DNA of 64,000 nt from Flavobacterium sp. 5. GTDB taxonomy: Bacteria; Bacteroidota; Bacteroidia; Flavobacteriales; Flavobacteriaceae. Position 1 is the first letter of the stretch. Every line of letters begins with the position of its first letter. The position numbers and the translations under genes were made by a program. The stretch is from positions 1,240,001 through 1,304,000 of the forward strand of contig NZ_PHUE01000001.1 of the NCBI RefSeq assembly GCF_002813295.1, written 5' to 3'. This document shows, one piece after another, positions 44,240 to 52,887 of the stretch. A model generated the notes under the pieces. The model ran no database searches and had not been told where the DNA came from. It saw only the letters and a list, made by a program, of their open reading frames with translations.

Positions 44240-45391
44240 TTACACTATATTCTTTCGCTGTGCTTTCCACCATCTTTCTGGCATTTCTTGATTACAAGCT
44301 GCCAAATACTCCTCATAAGAACAGGGTAATAACGTATTTTTTTTCAGTTTATTGCTTGAACTTAAAACAAATGGAATCTCAATCCACCACCTATCTGTTT
44401 TATCACTTTTATAAAAAACTAAATCCTCTTCTTCAAGTGGAACAATATACTTTAAATAATTCTCTCTGCTTCCAAAAGGGTACTCATTTGATCGATAATG
44501 ATACCCTTCGATAAAATACCAACAAATTTGTGCAACTATCACCGCTTCTTGTTTGGAATTATTATGATTAAAAACTCCAAATGAGCTTACCTTATCACTT
44601 ATCCCTGCATATCTAGACAAAGAACATATTTCCTTACCATTAAAACCATTCGGATTAAAATCTATAAAATTACCTGAATCAGATGATTTTATTGCATTTA
44701 AATCTATACTTACTAAATCAGCATCTCTGAAAACAGGCTCTGAAATCGAAATATTATTTGAAACTTCTCCTAAGCGATAGGCATCAAAAAACAACTTCTC
44801 AATCAAGTCAATCTCCTCTTGAGAATTATAATAGGTCTGGTAGCCAATATTACAAAAATTAAATAAATTATTAGGCTCATCTATAATTATTTTTGTTAAA
44901 AATGAATTAGAACTTATTGCTTCATTTTCTTTTCCAAAATCAAACTTGCTATCTATAGAAACCAAGTTTACCATTTGCTCTAAATCATCGTAAGCCCTAT
45001 AAAGTGAGTAAGTTATATCTTGTGACCCACCTATAACTATTGGGATAATTTTTCTTTTTATTAAACCTGATGTTATTTTTTTTACAGCAAAATAAGTATC
45101 CTCTTTCGAATTTCCTGCAAGGACATCTCCTAAATCAGCAATACTTGCTTTCCAATTACCAGGAAACATACCATACAATTCTTTTCGAATCGCATTTAAA
45201 TCAACATCAACTATTGCTTTTTTATCACCACTATTATCAAGAACACCAATTATCGCAATATTAATCTTGTCTAAATCTGGAACCGAGTCGTTAGTATGTA
45301 GTACAATTTTACTGCCCAAATGTTGAGCAGACAAATCCTGTATATACTTTAGAATATCACTATCTAATGGTACTAAAAAATCAAACTCCAT
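44240..45391 (-). CDS. Arginase/formimidoylglutamase-fold protein with degenerate metal site
   Basis: 383 residues in the ureohydrolase fold (IPIVIGGSQDITYSLYRAYD, NLVSIDSKFDF, DADLVSIDLNAIKSSDSG). Of the six manganese ligands three are changed: GGxH reads GGSQ (Gln124), DAHxD reads DSKFD (Lys149), and the SxDxD element reads SIDLN (Asn233). Asp147, Asp151 and Asp231 remain. The protein is therefore probably inactive as an arginase. I recall a gene annotated as formimidoylglutamase between topA and gldK in other flavobacteria, so it may be a conserved pseudoenzyme. Confidence 0.8.
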   Translation of the reverse strand: MEFDFLVPLDSDILKYIQDLSAQHLGSKIVLHTNDSVPDLDKINIAIIGVLDNSGDKKAIVDVDLNAIRKELYGMFPGNWKASIADLGDVLAGNSKEDTYFAVKKITSGLIKRKIIPIVIGGSQDITYSLYRAYDDLEQMVNLVSIDSKFDFGKENEAISSNSFLTKIIIDEPNNLFNFCNIGYQTYYNSQEEIDLIEKLFFDAYRLGEVSNNISISEPVFRDADLVSIDLNAIKSSDSGNFIDFNPNGFNGKEICSLSRYAGISDKVSSFGVFNHNNSKQEAVIVAQICWYFIEGYHYRSNEYPFGSRENYLKYIVPLEEEDLVFYKSDKTDRWWIEIPFVLSSSNKLKKNTLLPCSYEEYLAACNQEMPERWWKAQRKNIV

Positions 45392-45448
45392 TTTATATTT
45401 ATTTCTATATTCCCTCAGAATAATCTAAGATTAATTGAATCTAATTCT

Positions 45449-47968
45449 TTATTTCTTTTTAACCGCTGGTTTCTTAGCAGCAGGCTTCTTGGCTGCTGTT
45501 GTTTTTTTAGCAGCAACTTTTTTAGCTGGCGTTTTTTTGGCAATCATTTCCTGAACCTCAACTAATGTCAACTTTGTTGCATCAACATCTTTACTAAGCT
45601 CAATTTTTATTTTGCCTTTTGTTATTACAGAACGCCCCCAACGAGCTTTTTCTACTAATATACCTTCGTCTTCCCAGTTATGAAGTACTTTATCAATATT
45701 CTTCTGTAATTTATCTTCTATTAAAGCTTCAATATCAGATTGTGAAAGATTATCAAAATCATACTTCTTGCTTACATTTATAAAGATTCCATTCCATTTA
45801 ATAAAAGGACCAAAACGACCCGTACCTTTTTGCACACCTTCTCCTTTATAAATAGCAATTGGCGCATCAGCAATAGCTTTTTCATCAATTAATTCCTGAG
45901 CTCTTACCATTGAAACATCCAATGGATCTTCTCCTCTTGGCAAGGAAATAAAAACGCTTCCATGTCGTACATAAGGACCAAAACGACCATTACTTACTTC
46001 TACTTCTTCTTCTTTATAAAGACCCAAATTTTTCGGAAGCAAAAACAAATTCAAAGCTTCTTCTAAAGTAATATTACCAATGTTTTGCTCATGTCTTAGA
46101 CTAGCAAACTTTTTATCTTCATCTTCGGCATCTCCAATTTGAGACATTGGTCCAAATTTCCCTAAACGAACCGAAACTGGTTTACCAGATTCTGGATCAA
46201 CTCCTAGTATACGTTCTCCGCTTTCTCTATCAGCATTAGCTTCAACATCTTTCACCGTTGGATGAAATTCATTGTAAAACTCTTGCATCATTTTAGTCCA
46301 TTCGATGTTACCTTCGGCGATTTCGTCAAAATCATGTTCTACTTTCGCAGTAAAATTATAATCCAAAATATTACCAAAATTCTTAACCAAGAAATCAGTA
46401 ACAATCGTACCAATATCTGTAGGTACTAATTTTCCTTTATCCGAACCTGTATTTTCTTTAAGTAACTTCTCAGCCAATTTATCAGACTGTAAAGTCAATT
46501 GCGTATAATTACGTTCCTGACCTTCTAAATTCCCTTTTTCAACATAATTTCTGTTGATAATCGTAGAAATAGTTGGTGCATAAGTAGATGGACGCCCAAT
46601 TCCAAGCTCTTCTAATTTTTTCACCAAAGAAGCCTCTGTATATCGTGCAGCTGCTCTCGAATATCTTTCGGTTGCAGTAATATAATTGTTTTGCAATTTT
46701 TCGTTAACCTTCATAGCAGGCAACATTCCTTCTTGCTCTTCTTCGTCATCATCATTTCCTTCAAGATACACTTTCAAGAAACCTTCAAAAAGCAAAACCT
46801 CACCCGAAGCTGTAAAAACTTCATCATGATTATTCGCTTCAATTTTAACATTGGTACGTTCTAGCTTTGCTTCACTCATTTGTGAGGCTAAAGTTCTTTT
46901 CCAAATCAAATCATACAAACGCGCTTGGTCTCTATCAATGTTCACCGTGTGACGTGACATGTCAGTAGGACGAATCGCTTCGTGAGCTTCCTGTGCACCT
47001 TTGCTTTTGTTTACGAAAGTACGTGGAAACGAAAATTCTTTTCCGTAAGACTTGATGATTTCAGCCTGGGCCGCATCCATAGCATCTTTCGATAAATTCA
47101 CACTATCCGTTCTCATATAGGTTATAAGTCCAGCTTCGTATAAACGTTGCGCCAACTGCATAGTGATTCCAACTGGCAAATATAATTTCCTAGCAGCCTC
47201 TTGTTGCAAAGTTGAAGTTGTAAAAGGAGCTGTTGGTGATTTTTTGGTAGGTTTAGTTTCTAAATCTGCTACCTTATATATAGAACCGATATTCTTTTTC
47301 AAGAAATCTTCGGCCTCTTTTTTAGTATTGAAGTTTTTTGGAAGTTTAGCTTTGAAAGATTTTCCAGCTTCGTTAGTAAATTCAGCCACTACCGAATACG
47401 TTGCTACAGCTTTAAAATTCTGAATTTCACGTTCTCTTTCAACAATCAAACGAACTGAAACCGACTGAACACGACCAGCAGACAAACCACCTTTTACTTT
47501 TCTCCAAAGTACTGGAGACAATTCATAACCTACTAAACGATCCAAGACTCTACGAGCTTGTTGTGCATTAACTAAATTATAGTCAATTTCACGAGGATTA
47601 TCAATCGCTTTAAGAATAGCAGTTTTGGTAATCTCATGAAAAACAATACGTTTGGTTTTCTCTTTTTTAAGTTTCAATTCTTCCGCCAAATGCCAAGAAA
47701 TAGCCTCACCCTCGCGGTCCTCATCACTTGCTAACCAAACCATATCGGCATTTTTAGCTAAGGTTTTTAATTTGGACACTAACGCTTTCTTATCTGCAGA
47801 AACTTCGTATTTGGGTTTAAATCCATTTTCGACATCAACCCCAATTTCTTTAGAAGGTAAATCGGCGATATGTCCATAACTTGACTCAACCTGATAATCA
47901 CTTCCTAGAAATTTTTCGATTGTTTTCGCCTTTGCAGGGGACTCAACTATCACTAAATTCTTTGCCAT
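45449..47968 (-). CDS. topA: DNA topoisomerase I
   Basis: Start at MAKNLVIVESPAKAKTIEKF (ATG 47966-47968). 839 residues: TOPRIM domain (DEDREGEAISWHLAEELK), active-site tyrosine in GLITYMRTDSVNLS, and topo I repeats in the C-terminal third (SGKPVSVRLGKFGPMSQIG, GTGRFGPFIKW). No zinc fingers remain; the tail is a Lys/Ala/Pro-rich, histone H1-like segment (ending KKPAAKKPAVKKK). It relaxes negative supercoils. A TACTTTTG at 47995-47988 is a likely -7 box. Confidence 0.96.
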   Translation of the reverse strand: MAKNLVIVESPAKAKTIEKFLGSDYQVESSYGHIADLPSKEIGVDVENGFKPKYEVSADKKALVSKLKTLAKNADMVWLASDEDREGEAISWHLAEELKLKKEKTKRIVFHEITKTAILKAIDNPREIDYNLVNAQQARRVLDRLVGYELSPVLWRKVKGGLSAGRVQSVSVRLIVEREREIQNFKAVATYSVVAEFTNEAGKSFKAKLPKNFNTKKEAEDFLKKNIGSIYKVADLETKPTKKSPTAPFTTSTLQQEAARKLYLPVGITMQLAQRLYEAGLITYMRTDSVNLSKDAMDAAQAEIIKSYGKEFSFPRTFVNKSKGAQEAHEAIRPTDMSRHTVNIDRDQARLYDLIWKRTLASQMSEAKLERTNVKIEANNHDEVFTASGEVLLFEGFLKVYLEGNDDDEEEQEGMLPAMKVNEKLQNNYITATERYSRAAARYTEASLVKKLEELGIGRPSTYAPTISTIINRNYVEKGNLEGQERNYTQLTLQSDKLAEKLLKENTGSDKGKLVPTDIGTIVTDFLVKNFGNILDYNFTAKVEHDFDEIAEGNIEWTKMMQEFYNEFHPTVKDVEANADRESGERILGVDPESGKPVSVRLGKFGPMSQIGDAEDEDKKFASLRHEQNIGNITLEEALNLFLLPKNLGLYKEEEVEVSNGRFGPYVRHGSVFISLPRGEDPLDVSMVRAQELIDEKAIADAPIAIYKGEGVQKGTGRFGPFIKWNGIFINVSKKYDFDNLSQSDIEALIEDKLQKNIDKVLHNWEDEGILVEKARWGRSVITKGKIKIELSKDVDATKLTLVEVQEMIAKKTPAKKVAAKKTTAAKKPAAKKPAVKKK

Positions 47969-47987
47969 ATTGCTTTTGTTTGAATCG

Positions 47988-47995
47988 CAAAAGTA
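47988..47995 (-). promoter_or_regulatory. -7 box of topA
   Basis: TACTTTTG on the minus strand, ending 20 bases before the topA ATG, matching TAnnTTTG and the spacing seen at miaB. Confidence 0.45.
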
Positions 47996-48204
47996 ATTTT
48001 TTTTTTTAAATATCACCCTTTCATTGATTTTAAAAACGATTTAAATCCGATAAACAATCATTCTTACCGTTCAAAACAAACCAAATTGACCTATTTCACA
48101 ACTCTAAACACATTAATTGTAAGTTCCAAATAAGCAAAAGAAGAAATCAGAAACCTTACTAATAAACTAATTTTTTTAAGGAGCAGAAGCAATAGGCATT
48201 TTAA

Positions 48205-48286
48205 GAAGCATGGTACCCGCTATTCGTTTCAATCTTGTCGCCCGAACCCCGGGCAACAAGGATTTTCACTACTATCGGGGCTAAAG
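48205..48286 (-). repeat. Interspersed flavobacterial element, copy 1
   Basis: On the minus strand it begins TTAGCCCCGATAGTAGTGAA, continues through a hairpin (CTTGTcGCCC/GGGCaACAAG, 48234-48243 and 48251-48260) and ends in GAAACGAATAGCGGG. It shares the order 'TAG-CCCGAT-AG-GAAAA ... hairpin ... AACGAA-AGC-GG' with the element at 50664-50816. I recall many such elements after genes in Flavobacterium genomes; origin and function unknown. Confidence 0.55.
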
Positions 48287-48350
48287 AGAGATATTTTGGT
48301 ATTTTGAAAACATTAAGCATTTTGAAAATCAATACCATTTACTGCCAATA

Positions 48351-48582
48351 ATCCCATTTTTGACGTTCTGAACCCCAAGTTTGGCGTCCAAGACTCCATG
48401 AATGGCGTTATACAACCCCAAATTTCACGTCGCGAACGCCAAATTTCACGTTCCTAACGTCAAATTTGGCGTCAAGAACCTAAAGTTTGGGGTTATAGGA
48501 CGCCAAACTTTACGTCTCCAACGCCATCGATGGGGTTCGGAACGCCAAACTTGGAGTCCGAAACCCCAAACTTGGGGTTTTT
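48351..48582. repeat. 21-bp palindromic tandem array, 11 units
   Basis: Eleven units of 21 bp (one of 22) start at 48351, 48372, 48393, 48414, 48435, 48456, 48477, 48498, 48520, 48541 and 48562. Consensus: AACSCCAAAYTTGGSGTY plus three variable bases. Most units are imperfect dyads, e.g. AACCCCAAACTTGGGGTT. Unit 1 and the first (48351) are diverged. The surrounding gap (48017-48767) between topA and glpD otherwise holds only element copy 1 and promoters. An apparent ORF through the array is an artefact of the periodicity. Confidence 0.85.
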
Positions 48583-48767
48583 AGCATAATCAACAACACC
48601 TCACTTATCATCCATACAATCCCTAATTAGCAATTCACAATTAAAAACTAACTTATACCTATATATTATACCTCAATCGATAATTAATATATTCAAAAAC
48701 AAAATATATAAGTTAATTACTTAAATTTAACTACGAACAACCCAATCTAAACTTAGACAACCGCCCG

Positions 48768-50351
48768 ATGAATAGAATAGAGCAACTAAAAAAACTCGAA
48801 GAAAAACAAATTTGGGACATCATCATCATTGGCGGAGGCGCTAATGGATTAGGAACTGCGGTCGATTCGGCTAGCAGAGGTTACAAAACACTACTTTTAG
48901 AAGCGGTCGATTTTGCGAAAGGTACTTCAAGCCGAAGTACCAAATTAATTCACGGAGGTGTTCGCTACTTAGAGCAAGGCAATTTTGCATTAGTTATAGA
49001 AGCCTTAAAAGAAAGAGGGTTAATGATGAGAAATGCAAAACACCTCACAAAAAACGAATCCTTCATTATTCCTAATTACAACTGGTGGGGAGGGATTTTC
49101 TATACTTTAGGATTAAAATTTTACGATCATTTAGCAGATAAATTAAGCCTTGGAACTTCAAAGTATTTATCCAAAGAAAAAACACTTTCATTACTTCCAT
49201 CCATAAAAGAAAAAGGACTAAGAAGCGGAGTACTCTACCACGATGGACAATTTGACGACTCTCGATTGGCTATAAATTTGGCACAAACTGCAATAGAAAA
49301 AGGAGCTTGTGTACTCAATCATTGTAAGGTCACTCAACTCTTAAAAAATGATAATAACAAAATCATCGGAATCGTAACTATTGACGAGGAAACCCAAAAA
49401 CAATACACTATAAAAGGCAAAGCGGTGATTAATGCAACTGGTGTTTTCACCAATGCGATTATGAAACTAAACGATACTGATTATAAAAAATATATTGTGC
49501 CAAGCCAAGGAATCCATTTAGTTTTTGATAAATCATTTTTACCGGGAGACCATGCTTTGATGATTCCAAAAACGAGTGATGGAAGAGTTCTTTTTGCAGT
49601 GCCTTGGCATGATAAAATTGTAGTGGGAACTACAGATACTTTAGTAAAGAAATCGGAATTGGAACCAATAGCACTGGAAGAAGAAATCGATTTTGTATTA
49701 GAAACAGCACAAAGATACTTAACTAAAACTCCAACGCGAGCTGACGTACTTTCGGTTTTTGCAGGATTGCGACCTCTTGTTGCGCCCGAAAATAAAGGAC
49801 AAAGCACTAAAGAAGTTTCGAGAAGCCACAAAATAATTGTTTCTGAAACTGGATTAATCACCATCACGGGTGGAAAATGGACAACCTACCGCAAAATCGC
49901 AGAAGATATTGTAGACAAAACCATTGAAGTCCACCAATTACGCAAGCGCAAATGCAAAACCAAAACCTTATCTATTCACGGAAATAGAAAGAATAGTATT
50001 AAAGATTTTGAAAATCACTTGTTTGTTTACGGAACAGATAAAATAAGTATTCTACAACTTCAAAAAAGTGAACCCGAACTAAAAGAGAAACTTCATCCTA
50101 ATTATGATTACACTTTAGCGGAGGTGGTTTGGGCAATTCGAAATGAAATGGCTACAACTGTTGAAGATGTTTTGGCGAGACGTGTTAGGTTGTTGTTTTT
50201 GGATGCAAGAGCTTCAATTGAATGTTCTAATAAAGTTGCTCACTTACTGGCTGATGAATTGGGACATGATGAAATTTGGATTCAAAATCAACTGGCAAAT
50301 TTTAAGAATGTTGCCAATGGGTTTCTTTTGAAAGAATTTCGGGTTTCATAA
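48768..50351 (+). CDS. glpD: Aerobic glycerol-3-phosphate dehydrogenase
   Basis: 527 residues. FAD-binding IIIIGGGANGLGTAVDSASR, GTSSRSTKLIHGGVRYLEQG, SDGRVLFAVPWHDKIVVGTT, GLRPLVAPENKG and TITGGKWTTYRKIAEDIVDK define the GlpD/GlpA family. It oxidises glycerol-3-phosphate to dihydroxyacetone phosphate at the inner membrane, passing electrons to quinone. No glpF or glpK is beside it. It lies between two repeat-rich gaps. Confidence 0.95.
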   Translation: MNRIEQLKKLEEKQIWDIIIIGGGANGLGTAVDSASRGYKTLLLEAVDFAKGTSSRSTKLIHGGVRYLEQGNFALVIEALKERGLMMRNAKHLTKNESFIIPNYNWWGGIFYTLGLKFYDHLADKLSLGTSKYLSKEKTLSLLPSIKEKGLRSGVLYHDGQFDDSRLAINLAQTAIEKGACVLNHCKVTQLLKNDNNKIIGIVTIDEETQKQYTIKGKAVINATGVFTNAIMKLNDTDYKKYIVPSQGIHLVFDKSFLPGDHALMIPKTSDGRVLFAVPWHDKIVVGTTDTLVKKSELEPIALEEEIDFVLETAQRYLTKTPTRADVLSVFAGLRPLVAPENKGQSTKEVSRSHKIIVSETGLITITGGKWTTYRKIAEDIVDKTIEVHQLRKRKCKTKTLSIHGNRKNSIKDFENHLFVYGTDKISILQLQKSEPELKEKLHPNYDYTLAEVVWAIRNEMATTVEDVLARRVRLLFLDARASIECSNKVAHLLADELGHDEIWIQNQLANFKNVANGFLLKEFRVS

Positions 50352-50404
50352 AAACAATTGAATCTATCAAAACCTGAACTCGATTATAATTACCTTAATA
50401 ATTC

Positions 50405-50607
50405 CGCTCCGATGGAGCTCCAGATAGACTGCCAATTTTTGATTTTCTATAAATATTTCGCCACGCTGTGGCTTCATTTAAAAAAACTAGATGTGCAATA
50501 TTTATAAACCATAGCATTTCACCATTGTTTAGCTTGATTAAAAAACTCCATAGGAGTGCAATATTTATAGACCGTAAATGCATTTTAACCCGAGCTCCAT
50601 CGGAGCG
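50405..50607. repeat. REP-like module with 16-bp terminal inverted repeats
   Basis: The ends CGCTCCGATGGAGCTC (50405-50420) and its complement (50592-50607) are inverted repeats, each also a dyad (GCTCC...GGAGC). Inside are another dyad (GCCACGCTGTGGC, 50460-50472) and two direct copies of GTGCAATATTTATARACC (50493-50510 and 50556-50573). A 76-residue frame on the minus strand here is not considered a gene. Similar GCTCCATCGGAGC sequences are, from memory, common in Bacteroidota gaps. Confidence 0.65.
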
Positions 50608-50663
50608 ACATATATCGACAATCAAATACTGGATTTAAAACCAAATCTATTTTGAAACCAAAT

Positions 50664-50816
50664 GCCCTAGTCCCGATTGAAGTGAAAAGCCCGGAGCAAA
50701 AAAAGCAAAAGTTTCCTGTGAAAGAAAAGCGACCAACGGAAGCTCTTTCTAGCACTTTGGAAACTTTACTTTTTTTGTGAGGACTTGTAACGAAAAGCTG
50801 GAATTAACTCCTAAAA
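50664..50816 (+). repeat. Interspersed flavobacterial element, copy 2
   Basis: Begins CCCTAGTCCCGATTGAAGTG at 50665, continues into a long hairpin (AAAAAAGCAAAAGTTTCC at ~50699-50716 pairing with GGAAACTTTACTTTTTTT at ~50759-50776), and ends in GTAACGAAAAGCTGGAA and CTCCTAAAAACC. It matches copy 1 at 48205-48286 in both ends while the middle differs. It fills the space before the miaB promoter. Confidence 0.55.
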
Positions 50817-50868
50817 ACCCTACCCGTTATAAACTATATAAAAAGTTGTTAATTCTTCGGCTGACATC

Positions 50869-50900
50869 TTGTCATAATCACCGCAATTGCCGTATATTTG
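50869..50900 (+). promoter_or_regulatory. Promoter of miaB
   Basis: TTG at 50869-50871, 21 bases, TATATTTG at 50893-50900: a good fit to TTTG-N19-23-TAnnTTTG. The -7 box ends 19 bases before the miaB ATG at 50919. Confidence 0.65.
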
Positions 50901-50918
50901 CGCTTTGAAAATACCCTA

Positions 50919-52364
50919 ATGGAAAAGATAATTGAAGAAAGCAAACAAGGGGATAGCCTTGTACTAGAACATAAACCAGAGAATACTAAAAAACTTTTTA
51001 TAGAGAGTTACGGCTGTGCGATGAATTTTTCGGATAGCGAAATTGTCGCTTCTATATTGTCTGATGGAGGATATAATACTACTTCGGTTTTGGAAGAAGC
51101 CGATTTGGTTTTGGTTAATACGTGTTCAATTCGCGATAAAGCTGAACAAACAATTCGCAAGCGTTTAGAGAAATATAATGCAGTGAAACGTATAAATCCG
51201 AAGATGAAAGTTGGAGTTTTGGGTTGTATGGCGGAACGTTTGAAAGAAAAATTTCTTGATGAAGAGAAAATCGTTGACCTTGTTGTTGGTCCTGATGCCT
51301 ATAAAGATTTACCGAATTTATTAAGTGAAGTTGAAGATGGTCGCGATGCGATAAATGTTGTTTTGTCAAAAGAAGAAACTTACGGAGACATCTCCCCTGT
51401 TCGATTGATGAGCAACGGGATTACAGCTTTGGTTTCGATTACAAGAGGTTGCGATAATATGTGTACATTTTGTGTGGTTCCTTTTACCCGCGGTCGTGAA
51501 CGCAGTCGTGAGCCACAAAGTATCATGAATGAAATTCAAGATTTATGGAGTAAAGGATTTAAGGAAATTACACTTTTAGGACAAAATGTTGATAGTTACT
51601 TGTGGTATGGCGGAGGATTAAAGAAAGACTTTGTTAATGCTACTGAAATGCAACAAGCAACAGCTGTAGATTTTGATCAATTACTTGAAATGGTAGCGGT
51701 TGGTTTCCCAAAAATGCGTATTCGTTTTTCGACTTCGAATCCGCAAGATATGCACGAAAGCATTTTGCATGTTATTGCAAAATATCCAAATATTTGCAAA
51801 CATATTCACCTACCTGTTCAATCGGGAAGTAACAGAATCCTGAAAGAAATGAATCGTTTGCACAGCAGAGAAGAATACATGGCTTTGATTGATAAAATTC
51901 GCTCTATTATTCCTGATGGTGCTATTTCGCAAGATATGATTTCGGGATTCCCTACAGAGACTGAGGAAGATCATCAAGACACTTTGAGTTTGATGGAGTA
52001 TGTAAAATATAACTTTGGTTATATGTACAGCTATTCGGAACGTCCAGGAACTTTGGCGGGAAGAAAAATGAAAGATGATGTTCCAGAAGAAACTAAAGCA
52101 CGAAGATTGCAGGAAATTGTCGATTTGCAACAAAAACACGCTTGGTTTCGCTCTGAGGAATTTATTGGAAAGACCGTAGAAGTTTTGGTTGAGAAAGTTT
52201 CTAAAAAATCTAAAGAAGAGTTTTCAGGAAGAAATTCACAAAGTATTACAGTTGTTTTTCCAAAAGAGGATTATAAAATTGGAGATTTTGTTAATGTAAA
52301 AATTACAAGCTGCACCAGTGGAACTTTGAAAGGTGAAGCTGTTGGATATTCTGAAATGAATTAA
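50919..52364 (+). CDS. miaB: tRNA-2-methylthio-N6-dimethylallyladenosine synthase MiaB
   Basis: ATG at 50919 chosen over an upstream TTG because it follows the promoter. 481 residues: UPF0004 domain (FIESYGCAMNFSDSEIV, GVLGCMAERLKEKFL), radical-SAM motif RGCDNMCTFCVVPFTRG (CxxxCxxC) and a C-terminal TRAM domain (~415-481). It methylthiolates i6A37 in tRNAs using two Fe-S clusters. Confidence 0.96.
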   Translation: MEKIIEESKQGDSLVLEHKPENTKKLFIESYGCAMNFSDSEIVASILSDGGYNTTSVLEEADLVLVNTCSIRDKAEQTIRKRLEKYNAVKRINPKMKVGVLGCMAERLKEKFLDEEKIVDLVVGPDAYKDLPNLLSEVEDGRDAINVVLSKEETYGDISPVRLMSNGITALVSITRGCDNMCTFCVVPFTRGRERSREPQSIMNEIQDLWSKGFKEITLLGQNVDSYLWYGGGLKKDFVNATEMQQATAVDFDQLLEMVAVGFPKMRIRFSTSNPQDMHESILHVIAKYPNICKHIHLPVQSGSNRILKEMNRLHSREEYMALIDKIRSIIPDGAISQDMISGFPTETEEDHQDTLSLMEYVKYNFGYMYSYSERPGTLAGRKMKDDVPEETKARRLQEIVDLQQKHAWFRSEEFIGKTVEVLVEKVSKKSKEEFSGRNSQSITVVFPKEDYKIGDFVNVKITSCTSGTLKGEAVGYSEMN

Positions 52365-52373
52365 TTTTTTTTG

Positions 52374-52849
52374 ACCACAAATTACACAAATTTTCACAAA
52401 TTCATTTTTTTAAATAAGTTCAATATGACTGACTCTACTGAGTATTATTACAAGAAGGATGAAAATTATAAAATTGTAGGTCTATGTATGGAAGTTCATC
52501 GATTATTAGGCCCAGGTTTACTTGAAATCATTTACAAAGATGCCTTAGAGATAGAATTCAAAAGTCATAACATTCCATACGAAAGGGAAAAAGAATACAG
52601 TGTAGAATACAAAGGAATTATTTTACCACATAAATTTTATGCAGATTTTGTAGTCTATAATGATATTATTCTCGAAGTAAAATCAGTAAAAGAAATCAGT
52701 AATGAGCATCTTGCTCAAACATTGAATTATATGAAATTAGCAGATACTCCAATTGGAATAATTGCAAATTTTCAAAACAAATCATTAGTTCACAAAAGAT
52801 TGATAAATACTTAAAATAAGAATTTGCGAAAATTTGTGTAATTTGTGGT
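52374..52849. repeat. 30-bp inverted repeats framing the GxxExxY gene
   Basis: Left arm 52374-52403 (ACCACAAATTACACAAATTT...) and right arm 52820-52849 are inverted copies with one mismatch in 30. They enclose the GxxExxY gene almost exactly: 22 bases from arm to ATG, 6 bases from stop to arm. The left arm starts 10 bases past the miaB stop. Confidence 0.85.
52425..52814 (+). CDS. GxxExxY protein (PD-(D/E)XK nuclease-like)
   Basis: Start at the ATG in 52425-52427; an open frame upstream covers the inverted repeat and is unlikely. 129 residues with the family pattern GPGLLEIIYKDALEIEF (GxxExxY), PYEREKEYSVEYKG, FYADFVVYNDIILEVKSVKE (the D...ExK core of PD-(D/E)XK nucleases) and LNYMKLADTPIGIIANF. 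The family is widespread in Bacteroidota with unknown function. It sits in a cassette with 30-bp inverted ends and interrupts an otherwise ordinary order of housekeeping genes. Confidence 0.85.
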   Translation: MTDSTEYYYKKDENYKIVGLCMEVHRLLGPGLLEIIYKDALEIEFKSHNIPYEREKEYSVEYKGIILPHKFYADFVVYNDIILEVKSVKEISNEHLAQTLNYMKLADTPIGIIANFQNKSLVHKRLINT

Positions 52850-52887
52850 TAAATAAAAATAATGAAATTGCTTCATAGCTAAAAATT

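Noticed and set aside
44260..44514. 84-residue plus-strand gene opposite the arginase-like gene
   Set aside because: Fully overlaps a conserved-fold protein on the other strand and shows no family features.
48351..48582. CRISPR array
   Set aside because: No constant repeat separated by unique spacers of ~30 bases; units are contiguous 21-bp dyads, and no cas genes are near.
48402..48584. 60-residue open frame across the 21-bp array
   Set aside because: The frame exists only because a 21-base period is a multiple of three; the product is the repeat translated.
50395..50625. 76-residue gene on the minus strand
   Set aside because: It is made of the REP-like module with its dyads and direct repeats; no similarity to a protein family is seen.
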